This document shows, one piece after another, positions 33,220-42,089 of a stretch of DNA of 64,000 nucleotides; position 1 is the stretch's first letter, and every line of letters begins with the position of its first letter. Both the position numbers and the translations under genes were made by a program. Location of the stretch: contig NZ_AP018207.1 in NCBI RefSeq assembly GCF_002367995.1, positions 2,242,660 through 2,306,659 on the forward strand, in the 5' to 3' direction. This DNA is from Calothrix brevissima NIES-22 (GTDB lineage Bacteria > Cyanobacteriota > Cyanobacteriia > Cyanobacteriales > Nostocaceae). The notes under the pieces were generated by a model, which was given only the letters and a program-made list of their open reading frames with translations, was not told where the DNA came from and searched no databases.

Positions 33220-34393
33220 AGAAATTGATGACCTAGCATGGCGTTCCAAAAATCTCTACAACTACGCCAATTATTTAGTAAGACAGTCATTTATTTTTGA
33301 AGATAAATACCTGAATAATGCTGCTATTTTCCACTTGGTAAAACATCATGAGTCATACAGTGCTTTGCCAAGAAAAGTTAGTAATCAGGTATTGATGGTT
33401 TTGCATCGAAACTGGAAGTCGTTCTTTGAGGCACAAAAGTCTTACAAACAAAACCCATCAAAGTTCAAAGGTCGTCCGAAGTTACCCAAATACAAGGATA
33501 AAGATAAAGGACGAAATATTGTAATCTATGAACTTGGCGCAATCTCTAAACCATTGCTAACAAAAGGAGTGATTAAATTATCACAAACCGAAATTACTTT
33601 TCCTACAAAAGCAAGTGATGTCAAGGAAGTACGTTTAATTCCCCAGTGTGGGCAGTATGTAATTGAGGTGGTATATTCTCAAGATGTAAAACCACAGCAA
33701 TTAAATCAGAACTGGATAGCGGGTATTGATATTGGATTAGATAATTTAGCAGCGTTAACTTCAAACAAGTCGGGATTTAAACCAGTTCTTGTTAACGGAC
33801 GACCACTAAAATCTATTAACCAACAATACAACAAAACCAAATCTCATTTGCAATCTCAACTCAAAGGTAACACTAAAATATCAAAACGTATTCAGGCATT
33901 AACTTGTAAGCGCAACAACCGAGTAGATAACTATCTACACAATGCTAGTAGATGGATTATCAATCATTTGGTTAATGAAGGGATTAGTACATTGGTAATT
34001 GGCAAAAACGACCAATGGAAGCAAGAAATTAATCTAGGTACAATAACTAATCAGAACTTCGTGAGTATTCCTCATGCACGATTTATCGAGCAGTTGAAAT
34101 ACAAAGCTGAATTAGTTGGTATGACTGTTTTGATTAATGAAGAGAGCTATACATCAGCTTCATCGTTCTTAGACTTAGACCCAATCCCAGTTTACAAAGA
34201 AGGCGTAAAACATAGCTTTAGTGGTAAACGCATTAAAAGGGCTTGGTATAAATCGAAGAATGGAAAGCTTATTCATGCAGATATCAATGCAAGTCTAAAT
34301 ATAACAAGAAAGGTAGTCCCTGCGGCTTTTAGCTTAGGGATAGTGGGTATTGCAGTTTGCCCTTCTCGGATTACTCCGGGTCAAGTAGTTTAG
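33170..34393 (+). CDS. tnpB: TnpB RNA-guided nuclease of IS607-type element
   Basis: A 407-residue TnpB, ancestor-type of Cas12 nucleases, expected to use an RNA from the element's 3' end to cleave DNA. RuvC-I is GIDIGLDNLA (Asp187) and RuvC-III is HADINASLNI (Asp371). The usual RuvC-II Glu motif is replaced by LVIGKNDQWKQE (275-286); the following EESYTSASSFLD (324-335) lacks the CxxC zinc finger but holds glutamates that could take over. This matches a TnpB branch with a rearranged active site. The gene overlaps tnpA by 50 bp. The end of the element, and so the guide, should lie near 34394-34430. Confidence 0.85.
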   Translation: MRLVERHVIKIGHQFYKEIDDLAWRSKNLYNYANYLVRQSFIFEDKYLNNAAIFHLVKHHESYSALPRKVSNQVLMVLHRNWKSFFEAQKSYKQNPSKFKGRPKLPKYKDKDKGRNIVIYELGAISKPLLTKGVIKLSQTEITFPTKASDVKEVRLIPQCGQYVIEVVYSQDVKPQQLNQNWIAGIDIGLDNLAALTSNKSGFKPVLVNGRPLKSINQQYNKTKSHLQSQLKGNTKISKRIQALTCKRNNRVDNYLHNASRWIINHLVNEGISTLVIGKNDQWKQEINLGTITNQNFVSIPHARFIEQLKYKAELVGMTVLINEESYTSASSFLDLDPIPVYKEGVKHSFSGKRIKRAWYKSKNGKLIHADINASLNITRKVVPAAFSLGIVGIAVCPSRITPGQVV

Positions 34394-34404
34394 GATATTT
34401 GTCC

Positions 34405-34682
34405 ATAAAACTATTAACTGTCCTCTGCTGTGAAAAAATTATTTTTGGCAGAATTTGCGCGGCTGGGTAGGTGTTAAAAAAGGAGTTTTCTCAAAAATGC
34501 CTGGAACTCCTTTAGTATAAGGTTTTTAAATGTTAATCCCTATTCAAGCACTCGCGCACCTTACACAGCCTAGTTTTCAGCGATTTCAGTTTTGCTTTTT
34601 CACTCTAGCTTGTGCTATTATTTTCTTATTCGCGCACCAGAACCTTGAAAACCTTATATCACTTGGCTTTGAAACTGTTGCT
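34405..34682 (+). promoter_or_regulatory. Probable CRISPR leader
   Basis: About 280 bp of A/T-rich DNA just before the first repeat, with no credible gene. It contains a perfect 9-bp stem AAAGGAGTT/AACTCCTTT (34479-34513), a TTAATCCCTATT piece (34533-34544) that matches the heart of the CRISPR repeat, and two CGCGCACC boxes (near 34553 and 34634). Leader polarity is inferred because the repeats end in ATTGAAAC, the usual 3' end of cyanobacterial repeats. Confidence 0.6.
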
Positions 34683-36613
34683 ATTGCAATTTCTCTTAAT
34701 CCCTATGAGGGATTGAAACTAGGGCTGAGATTTCCTAAATCAAGCTAGGCTTGGGCATTGCAATTTCTCTTAATCCCTATGAGGGATTGAAACCCAGCTG
34801 TGCCAAAACCTACTTGTAAAGGTGGCATTGCAATTTCTCTTAATCCCTATGAGGGATTGAAACTCACCTATTTCTGACGTATGAGCATAAATTTGTAAAA
34901 TTGCAATTTCTCTTAATCCCTATGAGGGATTGAAACCGTTTTTGCGATCGCCATAACTATCGAGTGAGCAATTGCAATTTCTCTTAATCCCTATGAGGGA
35001 TTGAAACGTCGTCCCACGTTACGCTGATAGTGCCGCCTAATACTTCAAATTGCAATTTCTCTTAATCCCTATGAGGGATTGAAACTGGTGTGTACATATT
35101 ACTTACCCCCTGTGTACTTGATTGCAATTTCTCTTAATCCCTATGAGGGATTGAAACTTCCAGCGCTGTGGTTAATTCCTGCTTGATTTCCATTGCAATT
35201 TCTCTTAATCCCTATGAGGGATTGAAACCTTGTGGCATTTCTGATGGCAGTAGATTTTCATCATATTGCAATTTCTCTTAATCCCTATGAGGGATTGAAA
35301 CAGCGTCTTCCTCTATCTTTTTAGCTTCATTTCTTAATTGCAATTTCTCTTAATCCCTATGAGGGATTGAAACGGGAATAAGATTAACACTTAAGCAGAG
35401 CGAAAAGCCTTATTGCAATTTCTCTTAATCCCTATGAGGGATTGAAACGCAGCAAATTTTGGATGAAGGTGAGGCGAATGGGATTGCAATTTCTCTTAAT
35501 CCCTATGAGGGATTGAAACTCGTCGGACTCTCAATCAACCTTGGCGACATTTAATCATTGCAATTTCTCTTAATCCCTATGAGGGATTGAAACCATATAC
35601 TGATAGCTATTGGCAGCATGAAGATGCATTGCAATTTCTCTTAATCCCTATGAGGGATTGAAACAAACAGAAAACCCGATGCATCGCAATGCACCGGGTT
35701 CAAAATTGCAATTTCTCTTAATCCCTATGAGGGATTGAAACTCCAGGTGTAAGCTCCATAAGCTATTAATTCATCTAAAATTGCAATTTCTCTTAATCCC
35801 TATGAGGGATTGAAACCATAGTCCCTTTCTCAATGGACAAATGATATGCAAATTGCAATTTCTCTTAATCCCTATGAGGGATTGAAACATAGACTGCCTC
35901 GCACTCTTCTTTTGTGCCGACGCAGATATGATTGCAATTTCTCTTAATCCCTATGAGGGATTGAAACGGGTATTATTTTTACTTATCAATAAGGCAAATC
36001 AGATTGCAATTTCTCTTAATCCCTATGAGGGATTGAAACTGACCAGAAGTATTAGAAACAATACTACCCCCAGATTGCAATTTCTCTTAATCCCTATGAG
36101 GGATTGAAACTGAAAAACAAATAGATTCAGCTATTAAAGTTTTGGATTGCAATTTCTCTTAATCCCTATGAGGGATTGAAACGTGGGTGTGGGTTGCTCC
36201 CATGCAGGATTGCGATCGGATTGCAATTTCTCTTAATCCCTATGAGGGATTGAAACATTGAGTACACTAGCGTGTCCGGGTTTAGCCCATAATTGCAATT
36301 TCTCTTAATCCCTATGAGGGATTGAAACGTTGGCTATCTAAGTATTTAGCAGCTTCTACTGTATTGCAATTTCTCTTAATCCCTATGAGGGATTGAAACA
36401 TCTTCCCGGCTTTTGACTTAGTTTTACCGTTCGATTGCAATTTCTCTTAATCCCTATGAGGGATTGAAACTGCTGAGTGGTGAAAGTTCCCGCCGGAGAT
36501 GATGATTGCAATTTCTCTTAATCCCTATGAGGGATTGAAACTTAGCTTCGATTAGTTCTTGTTCGCGCACTTTTAGATTGCAATTTCTCTTAATCCCTAT
36601 GAGGGATTGAAAC
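34683..36613 (+). CRISPR. CRISPR array, 27 repeats and 26 spacers
   Basis: The 37-bp repeat starts ATTGCAATTTCTCTTAATCC and ends CTATGAGGGATTGAAAC. I count 27 copies, identical as far as I can see, from 34683-34719 to 36577-36613. The 26 spacers are 33-42 bp. The repeat holds a short palindrome (AATCCCTATGAGGGATT). The ATTGAAAC end is typical of cyanobacterial I-D or III-type repeats, but without cas genes in the window the type is open. No decayed last repeat is seen, so the trailer end may be recent or clipped. The array is flanked by an IS607-type transposon on the leader side and a 62-bp tandem repeat on the other. Confidence 0.98.
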
Positions 36614-36943
36614 TTAAAAACTCATTATCAGAATTCAGTTCTCAAACAGGGGTTTGAGTTCTCAAACTGAAAATTGAGTTCTCAAACTGGGGTTTAAGAA
36701 CTCATTTCAGTATATTCAGCAGGCAAAAGTTAATATTGCCTTCTCAAACTGGGATTTGAGAACTCATTTGAGTATATTCCGCAGGCAAAAGTTAATATTG
36801 CCTTCTCAAACTGGGGTTTGAGAACTCATTTGAGTATATTCCGCAGGCAAAAGTTAATATTGCTTTCTCAAACTGGGGTTTGAGAACTCATTTGAGTATA
36901 TTCCGCAGGCAATCGTCAATTGTCAACCGTCAACAGTCAACCA
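36614..36943. repeat. Tandem repeats after the CRISPR array (22-bp and 62-bp units)
   Basis: From 36640 to 36690 there are GAGTTCTCAAACTG-type units of about 21 bp. From about 36700 to 36915 a 62-bp unit is repeated nearly four times; each has CTTCTCAAACTGGGGTTTGA (a near palindrome), then AACTCATTTGAGTATATTCC and GCAGGCAAAAGTTAATATTG. After it comes a TCAACCGTCAACAG heptamer run reaching the next gene. No coding capacity. Confidence 0.85.
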
Positions 36944-37888
36944 TCAACCATCAACCGTCAATCTCCCATCCAAAAACTTGAGTTGCTGATATAAACAGTT
37001 AATCTGCGGTAAATATACACCCGCAGCTTGGGCTTTGCGTAATGGAGTACCAAAAATTGCTTCTACTTCTAAAGGACGCCCTTCATCAGCGTCAATTTTC
37101 ATGCTGGTACGATAAGGCTTCATCTTCACAGTATAGTCGAGCATCAGTTGAATAAAGCTTTCGGGAATTATGCGATCGCAACTTTTCGCCCCAGCAGCAA
37201 CTTCATACATCAACTGTTCCGCTAATTTGCGCGTATGTTCATAAGCCATTAATTCATCGGTTCTGGCGTTAAGAATCACAGATAGCCCATTATAAGGGAT
37301 ATTCCATACCAGCTTTTTCCATCGCCCCAATAATAAATCTTCAGTTAATTCGATGGAAATACCCGCATGAATCAAATCATCAGCTACTTGCTGCATCTTC
37401 TCGGTAATTCCGCAAGCCTGATAACCTGAGGTATATTCCCCTAAGGTAATTTGTCCATAATCTAGGTGACGAATATGTCCAGCACCGACTTTATTAGAAC
37501 AAAGGAAACACAACCCACCGATAATGGTAACATTGCTAACTATCGCTGCAACTTCTTCTTCCACAGCTAACCCGTTTTGCAATATCAACACCACCCCACC
37601 CGCTTTGACAATCGAGGGTAACATCTGTGGTAATAAATGATTTTGTGTCGTTTTCAATGCCACAACTACCACATCGCACTTGGGCATTTTTGCGACATCA
37701 TTATAAGCATTAACTTGGGGTAGGGTAAAATCGCCATCTACAGATTCCACCACTAAACCAAAGTCTCTTACATATTCATAATCACTCTTAAGCAAAAAGT
37801 GGACATCTAAACCAGCTTTTTGCAATTTCGCACCATAAAAGCCACCTAATGCACCAGTTCCTAGAATGGCGTAACTACGCTCGGACAT
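36944..37888 (-). CDS. 2-dehydropantoate 2-reductase-like (PanE/ApbA) enzyme
   Basis: NADPH-dependent ketopantoate-reductase family protein, possibly acting in pantothenate synthesis. It has the N-terminal Rossmann motif ILGTGALGGFYG, the middle VVALKTTQN and LILQNGLAVEE segments, and WKKLVWNIPYNGL with the conserved Lys and Asn of the catalytic C-terminal half. The ATG at 37888 puts the protein start just before beta-1; an in-frame ATG at 37909 would add seven residues without a better ribosome site. Family members vary in substrate, so panE is not asserted. It is a single gene whose stop lies against a heptamer repeat. Confidence 0.8.
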   Translation of the reverse strand: MSERSYAILGTGALGGFYGAKLQKAGLDVHFLLKSDYEYVRDFGLVVESVDGDFTLPQVNAYNDVAKMPKCDVVVVALKTTQNHLLPQMLPSIVKAGGVVLILQNGLAVEEEVAAIVSNVTIIGGLCFLCSNKVGAGHIRHLDYGQITLGEYTSGYQACGITEKMQQVADDLIHAGISIELTEDLLLGRWKKLVWNIPYNGLSVILNARTDELMAYEHTRKLAEQLMYEVAAGAKSCDRIIPESFIQLMLDYTVKMKPYRTSMKIDADEGRPLEVEAIFGTPLRKAQAAGVYLPQINCLYQQLKFLDGRLTVDG

Positions 37889-38034
37889 TTTGCTTACACA
37901 GAGATTCATCTATGACAATCATAGGGCGATCGCGCTATATACTTGCAGCCCTATTTACCGCTAAATTTATTTAATATAGCTTAAAAATAGTTTACTATCC
38001 TTTAAGATAACATACATAGATTCAGGTGAAAAAT

Positions 38035-38436
38035 ATGCCCGATATTGTTGATATTGCTGTTTCGGCTGACTCTTTTAAAACCCTAGTAACTGCCGTCCAA
38101 GTTGCAGGTTTAGTAGAAACATTAAAAAGTCCTGGCCCCTTCACAGTTTTTGCACCAAATGATGATGCTTTTGCTAAGTTACCACCAGGAACTATTCAAA
38201 CTCTTGTGCAGAACATTCCTCAATTAGCACGGATTTTAACATTTCATGTAGTGCCTGGAAAGCTTTTCAAGGCTGACTTAGAGAAACTGGGAACAGTGAC
38301 TTCCGTCGAAGGTTCACCAATTAAAATTGACTGTTCTGAGGGTTTTGAAGTGAAAAACGCCACCGTCTTAGCAGCCGATATCGAAGCAGATAATGGCGTA
38401 ATTCATGTCATTGATACAGTGATTTTAATGGGTTAG
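38035..38436 (+). CDS. Fasciclin-domain protein
   Basis: A 133-residue single FAS1 domain, a fold used in adhesion. H1 is [17 protein letters not shown] (family FTVFAPTDDAF) and H2 is [11 protein letters not shown] (family IHVID.VLLP), with HVVPGKL between them. There is no signal peptide, so it is cytoplasmic or exported by other means; similar short cyanobacterial FAS1 proteins are common. ATG 38035 is chosen over GTG 38026 because AGGTG lies 6 nt before it and homologues start MPDIV. A stem-loop follows the stop. Confidence 0.88.
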   Translation: MPDIVDIAVSADSFKTLVTAVQVAGLVETLKSPGPFTVFAPNDDAFAKLPPGTIQTLVQNIPQLARILTFHVVPGKLFKADLEKLGTVTSVEGSPIKIDCSEGFEVKNATVLAADIEADNGVIHVIDTVILMG

Positions 38437-38443
38437 TTTCACG

Positions 38444-38464
38444 ATGCTGGGCATTACCCAGCAT
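38444..38464 (+). terminator. Stem-loop after the fasciclin gene
   Basis: ATGCTGGG pairs with CCCAGCAT around CATTA, eight nt past the stop codon. There is no clear T-run, so termination would be weak or Rho-dependent; the GGGCATTACCC core is also found in a hairpin near 31670. Confidence 0.4.
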
Positions 38465-38629
38465 ACCCACTATTAAATATTCACAATTGCAGAGATAAAT
38501 TTAAATTATGTAACATATTTGATGCGCTCACTGCAATCTGATGCTAAGGTAAGTTCAATTATTTATAAATATATTAAATTTAAATATATTAAATTTGTTA
38601 GTATATGCGAACATTATCCCCACACATTG

Positions 38630-38971
38630 ATGCTCGATTTCCATACCTTAGCTGAGTTCTCCCGCACCAACTGCGTAAGTATTTGCGCATTTTTAGTGCC
38701 AGCCAATTTACTAACCACAATCCTGACAATGTTTCTGGTTGCATTCCGTCGCCCATCACATCATGTATGGCTATCGGCGGGAATTGCCAGTATTTTTGCC
38801 TCGATCATGGTAATGCATGTCTATAGCTGGTTTCTCGTCGGCGTAGTCATGTTACCGACTTATATCTTGTTAGCTTTAGCAATTACTTGCTTATTAATAA
38901 ATTCCGCAGCAATTATATGGCTGAGACTAACCCCTAATTTTACTGTCGCCATTAATACCGCCTCTAAGTAA
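38630..38971 (+). CDS. Small membrane protein, unknown
   Basis: A 113-residue protein with three predicted helices (VSICAFLVPANLLTTILTMF, LSAGIASIFASIMVMHVYSW and VVMLPTYILLALAITCLLIN). The region between 38519 and 38630 is an in-frame extension made of a TATTAAATTTAAA repeat and is probably not translated. No family is recognised with confidence. No strong ribosome site precedes either start. It stands alone between the fasciclin gene and a MITE. Confidence 0.5.
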   Translation: MLDFHTLAEFSRTNCVSICAFLVPANLLTTILTMFLVAFRRPSHHVWLSAGIASIFASIMVMHVYSWFLVGVVMLPTYILLALAITCLLINSAAIIWLRLTPNFTVAINTASK

Positions 38972-39031
38972 AAATAGTAGTCAACTAGAATTGTTGATGG
39001 TTGACCTTTGAGGCGCAATCCTATCCTTTTT

Positions 39032-39192
39032 GGGAGCATCCCAAATGTGCAAAAACGCCCTCACCTTATAAGGGTGGGGCTAGAAATACGAAGCCTGCCA
39101 AGGCAGGCTAAAAGTTTGATAGCCTGCCAAGGCAGGCTTTGTTGGTATAGCAATACCCTTCTAGGGTATTGCGTCAAAATTGGGATGCTCCC
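39032..39192. mobile_element. MITE-like element with cloverleaf folding, copy 2
   Basis: A 161-bp element with ends GGGAGCATCCCAA (39032-39044) and TTGGGATGCTCCC (39180-39192). It is the reverse complement of the copy at 12272-12456, with the same arms: CACCTTATAAGGGTG (39062-39076), GCCTGCCAAGGCAGGC (twice, about 39092 and 39122) and GCAATACCC/GGGTATTGC (39150-39172). It lacks the insertion present in copy 1. Confidence 0.8.
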
Positions 39193-39266
39193 TCCTTTTT
39201 TAGGGTGGGCTTGTTTTAGGTTTGGATTTCCATTACTGAAATTCTGGTTAAAAATACTACTTAATA

Positions 39267-40421
39267 ATGGCGATCGCTAAAGTGAGTGCAAACCTGAATT
39301 TTAACAATCAAGTTAATCACAAAGCCAATCATGTATTTGTATTTTTAGAAATTTTTGTACATGAGGGTGGTATTCAGTCCTACGTTAAAGATATTTTCCG
39401 TGCCTATCAAAAATTAAATCCCCGGTATCAAGCAGAGGTATTCGTGCTGCGCGATCGCCCCAATTCTACACCTAACTGGGATGAAAAACTGCGATTTTAT
39501 GGCTTTCAAAACCAATCGTCCCTTCTGGGTAGATTAAAAATGACATTGGCGCTATTGAAGTGTCTGCTGCTACAACGTCCCCAACATGTTTTTTGCGGTC
39601 ACATTTACTTAGCCAAACTGGTGCAAACTCTTTGTCAACCTTTAGGAATTCCTTACACAGTCTTAACTTACGGCAAAGAAGTTTGGGAACCGCTACCTAA
39701 TAGAGAACGTCAGGCACTTAGATCGGCATCAGGGATTTGGACAATTAGCCGTTACAGTCGCGATCGCTGCTGTGCGGCTAATTTTATCAATCCAAGCCAA
39801 GTAAAGATACTGCCATGCGCTATTGATGGCAATAAATTTACACCAGGAATTAAACAGCCAGAATTGATAGCTAAGTATGGTTTAGATAATACCAGAGTTT
39901 TGCTCACAGTCGCTAGGCTATGGTCGGGAGATATATATAAAGGTGTTGATGTGACAATTCGGGCATTACCGCAAATTCTGCAAGTTTTCCCCGATGTCAA
40001 ATACTTAGTCATTGGTCGTGGCGATGACCAACCAAGATTAGCCCAACTGGCTCAAGATTTAGCTGTAAGCGATCGCGTTATCTTTGCCGGCTTCGTCCCC
40101 ACAGAGGAATTAATGGCACATTACCGCCTAGCTGACGCCTACATTATGCCTTCTCAAGAAGGTTTTGGTATTGTATATTTAGAAGCAATGGCTTGCGGCA
40201 TACCCGTACTCTCCGGTGATAGTGATGGTTCTGCCGACCCCTTACAAGATGGTAATTTAGGCTGGCGCGTTCCCCACCGCGACCCCAACGCCGTAGCAAA
40301 TGCTTGTATAGAAATACTCACAGGAGTTGACCAACGTTGTGACGGACATTGGCTCAGAGAACAAGCGATCGCCCTTTTTGGTATGGATGCTTTGCAAAAA
40401 CGGTTACAAGAGTTAATTTGA
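39267..40421 (+). CDS. Glycosyltransferase family 4
   Basis: A 384-residue GT-B retaining glycosyltransferase that transfers sugar from a nucleotide sugar to an unknown acceptor, probably a polysaccharide or glycolipid. The N-terminal acceptor domain has HEGGIQSYVKDI (the GG loop). The C-terminal donor domain has LLTVARLWSGDIYKGVD, VIGRGDDQPRL and the EX7E motif in PSQEGFGIVYLEAMACG (Glu residues about 297 and 305). No membrane segments. No other polysaccharide genes are adjacent, so the pathway cannot be told. The ORF begins directly after a MITE. Confidence 0.88.
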   Translation: MAIAKVSANLNFNNQVNHKANHVFVFLEIFVHEGGIQSYVKDIFRAYQKLNPRYQAEVFVLRDRPNSTPNWDEKLRFYGFQNQSSLLGRLKMTLALLKCLLLQRPQHVFCGHIYLAKLVQTLCQPLGIPYTVLTYGKEVWEPLPNRERQALRSASGIWTISRYSRDRCCAANFINPSQVKILPCAIDGNKFTPGIKQPELIAKYGLDNTRVLLTVARLWSGDIYKGVDVTIRALPQILQVFPDVKYLVIGRGDDQPRLAQLAQDLAVSDRVIFAGFVPTEELMAHYRLADAYIMPSQEGFGIVYLEAMACGIPVLSGDSDGSADPLQDGNLGWRVPHRDPNAVANACIEILTGVDQRCDGHWLREQAIALFGMDALQKRLQELI

Positions 40422-40430
40422 TGGGCATTG

Positions 40431-40532
40431 GGCATTGAAACAATTTTGGATTTTGGATTTTGGATTTTAGATTGGAATCCAAAATCGCAAATCTAAAATC
40501 TAAAATTCCTTGTCTTCCTTGTCCCCCTTCCC
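40431..40532. repeat. Composite repeat: GATTTTGG hairpin plus STRR, copy B
   Basis: The same order of parts as the copy at 30709: GGGCATTGAAACAATTTTGG, GATTTTGGATTTTAGATT paired with AATCCAAAATC, then AAATTCCTTGTC and STRR 9-mers. It sits between the convergent glycosyltransferase and Rpn genes. Confidence 0.75.
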
Positions 40533-41357
40533 TTACGTCCCTTTCTCCTGTGCAGCTAGGCGAACAGCTTCTAGATTCACATTTAGTTGTTGTGCAATCT
40601 GTTCTATAGTCATTCCCGTTTTGAGTAACAAAGGCACGGTAACTTTCAGTATTTCTACTTCCCGTTCTTCTCGTCCTTCTTCTCGTCCTTCTTCTCGTCC
40701 CTCAGCTTTTGCTTCCTGGTAAATCCTGGTTTGCTCTAAACTTAGTCCGAGCATAGCTTCCACTTCCTCTCTACTCAAAGATGAAAACTTGTAAACAGCA
40801 ATTGTTGTGATGATATCGATAATTTCCGTTTTCGGCAGTGGGTCTGTTTGTTCTAATTTTACCCGTTGAATTAATTGCTTGGCTTGTTCGGCGATCGCTT
40901 CATCGGATGCAATTGTTAGCTGGAATAAATTTATACCTATTGGCTGCTGATTGGAGCTACCTAACTCATCCAAATAAATGCGCTGTACTTGGTCGCTGTT
41001 TAAAAATATACGATGAGTGGTAGTATCGCTTGGTTCTAGGCTGCGGGATGGAAAAATTACCACACAATACCAGTCATCATATTGAGACTGATTGCGGTTC
41101 AAATACATCATTGATTCGGTAAAGAACCGATGATAAAGACCTTCGTCTTTCTGAAATTGCACTTCTGCAAACAATATTATCTTGGGTTTTGCATCTTCTG
41201 GCGGTAAGAACACCCCATCAATACGAAAGGTAGTTTCTTTGACCTCCACTGACTCAAATCGATAGTTTTGCGCTTGCTCAGGACGGTAATCAATGAGTTC
41301 AAAAATTAATCCGGGAAAGCGTTTAAAAATTTGGTAATAAATCGAGTCGCGCTTCAC
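40533..41357 (-). CDS. Rpn-family recombination-promoting nuclease (DUF2887 type)
   Basis: Cytoplasmic PD-(D/E)XK-fold protein related to transposase-derived Rpn nucleases. The 274 residues begin with DSIYYQIFKRFPGLIFELI and carry the catalytic-type segment FRIDGVFLPP...ILFAEVQFQKDEG (Asp at about 47, Glu-x-Gln at about 64-66). The C-terminal third has a run of acidic repeats (AEGREEGREEGREEREVE, from a short tandem repeat in DNA) and a small helix-turn-helix-like end (MTIEQIAQQLNVNLEAVR). Such genes are numerous in filamentous cyanobacteria. The start lies near 41357. Activity untested. Confidence 0.8.
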   Translation of the reverse strand: MKRDSIYYQIFKRFPGLIFELIDYRPEQAQNYRFESVEVKETTFRIDGVFLPPEDAKPKIILFAEVQFQKDEGLYHRFFTESMMYLNRNQSQYDDWYCVVIFPSRSLEPSDTTTHRIFLNSDQVQRIYLDELGSSNQQPIGINLFQLTIASDEAIAEQAKQLIQRVKLEQTDPLPKTEIIDIITTIAVYKFSSLSREEVEAMLGLSLEQTRIYQEAKAEGREEGREEGREEREVEILKVTVPLLLKTGMTIEQIAQQLNVNLEAVRLAAQEKGT

Positions 41358-41717
41358 TCAAATATCCGAAAATATGGCTAAATTACGTCAACTTAATAGT
41401 TAAACTTTTAATACACAAGTACTATAAAATATAGATGTAATCAAGTAGTTTCTCTAAAAATTCACTATATCCAGCCATTAAACAACAATGACTTTGGTGA
41501 GATTTTACCCAGCGCTCATAATCACAGCCAAAGGGAAATTAGCTCTCAAGAGCGATCGCTAAAAAATTATAGGTTTCCAAATATACTTAATTTACCAACC
41601 ATTGACCATTGACCATTGACTCTTGTACAGACGCGATTCATCGCGTCTCTAATGATTCATCGCGTCTCTAATGACCAAACTCGCTATCCTAGAAACAGAG
41701 CAACAAGATATTTAAAA
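41358..41717. other. Intergenic region with GCGATTCATCGCGTCT repeat
   Basis: About 360 bp. It holds three TTGACCA heptamers (41597-41622) and two copies of GATTCATCGCGTCTCTAATG (41635-41675), a repeat also present near 12250 and 12480. Reading upstream of ATG 41718 gives 34 extra codons made of these repeats, which I do not accept. Confidence 0.5.
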
Positions 41718-42089
41718 ATGAGCCTTAAATCTTTTCCATCACAGCTTGAAAGTCTTCGCCCTTGGCTAACAACGTTAGCAGTGTTTTGGTTGCTAGCATC
41801 CTTAGGCTTGGGTTGGTTAGTAAATTCACTACTGTTTATTTTTGGACTGTTACTATTAGCACCCGTAATCGCCTTTTTGGGATTTCGCTGGTGGTTGCAA
41901 CGGAACTTAGTTGTCGATCAATGTCCTGTATGCCGATATGAGTTTACAGGCTTAAATAATAGTCAATTGCAATGTCCTAACTGTGGTGAGCAATTGTTAG
42001 TCCAAAATCGTCATTTTCGCCGTTTTACTCCCGATGGCACAATTGATGTCACAGCAGTTGAGGTACCGACAAAATCATTGGAAGATTAA
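41718..42089 (+). CDS. Membrane protein with zinc ribbon
   Basis: 123 residues: two close membrane helices (LTTLAVFWLLASLGLGWLVN and LLFIFGLLLLAPVIAFLGF), then a C4 zinc ribbon CPVC...CPNC on the cytoplasmic side, followed by a polar tail (HFRRFTPDGTIDVTAVEVP). The pattern is seen in small cyanobacterial proteins of unknown role. ATG 41718 is supported by family-like composition; the longer frame includes intergenic repeat DNA. A 77-codon frame after the stop is not convincing. Confidence 0.6.
   Translation: MSLKSFPSQLESLRPWLTTLAVFWLLASLGLGWLVNSLLFIFGLLLLAPVIAFLGFRWWLQRNLVVDQCPVCRYEFTGLNNSQLQCPNCGEQLLVQNRHFRRFTPDGTIDVTAVEVPTKSLED

Noticed and set aside
34530-34748. 72-codon plus-strand frame starting in the CRISPR leader
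   Set aside because: It reads into the first repeats and spacer; composition reflects the repeat, and no ribosome site is present.
36640-36915. Continuation of the CRISPR array
   Set aside because: The 62-bp unit is unrelated to the 37-bp repeat and has no unique spacers.
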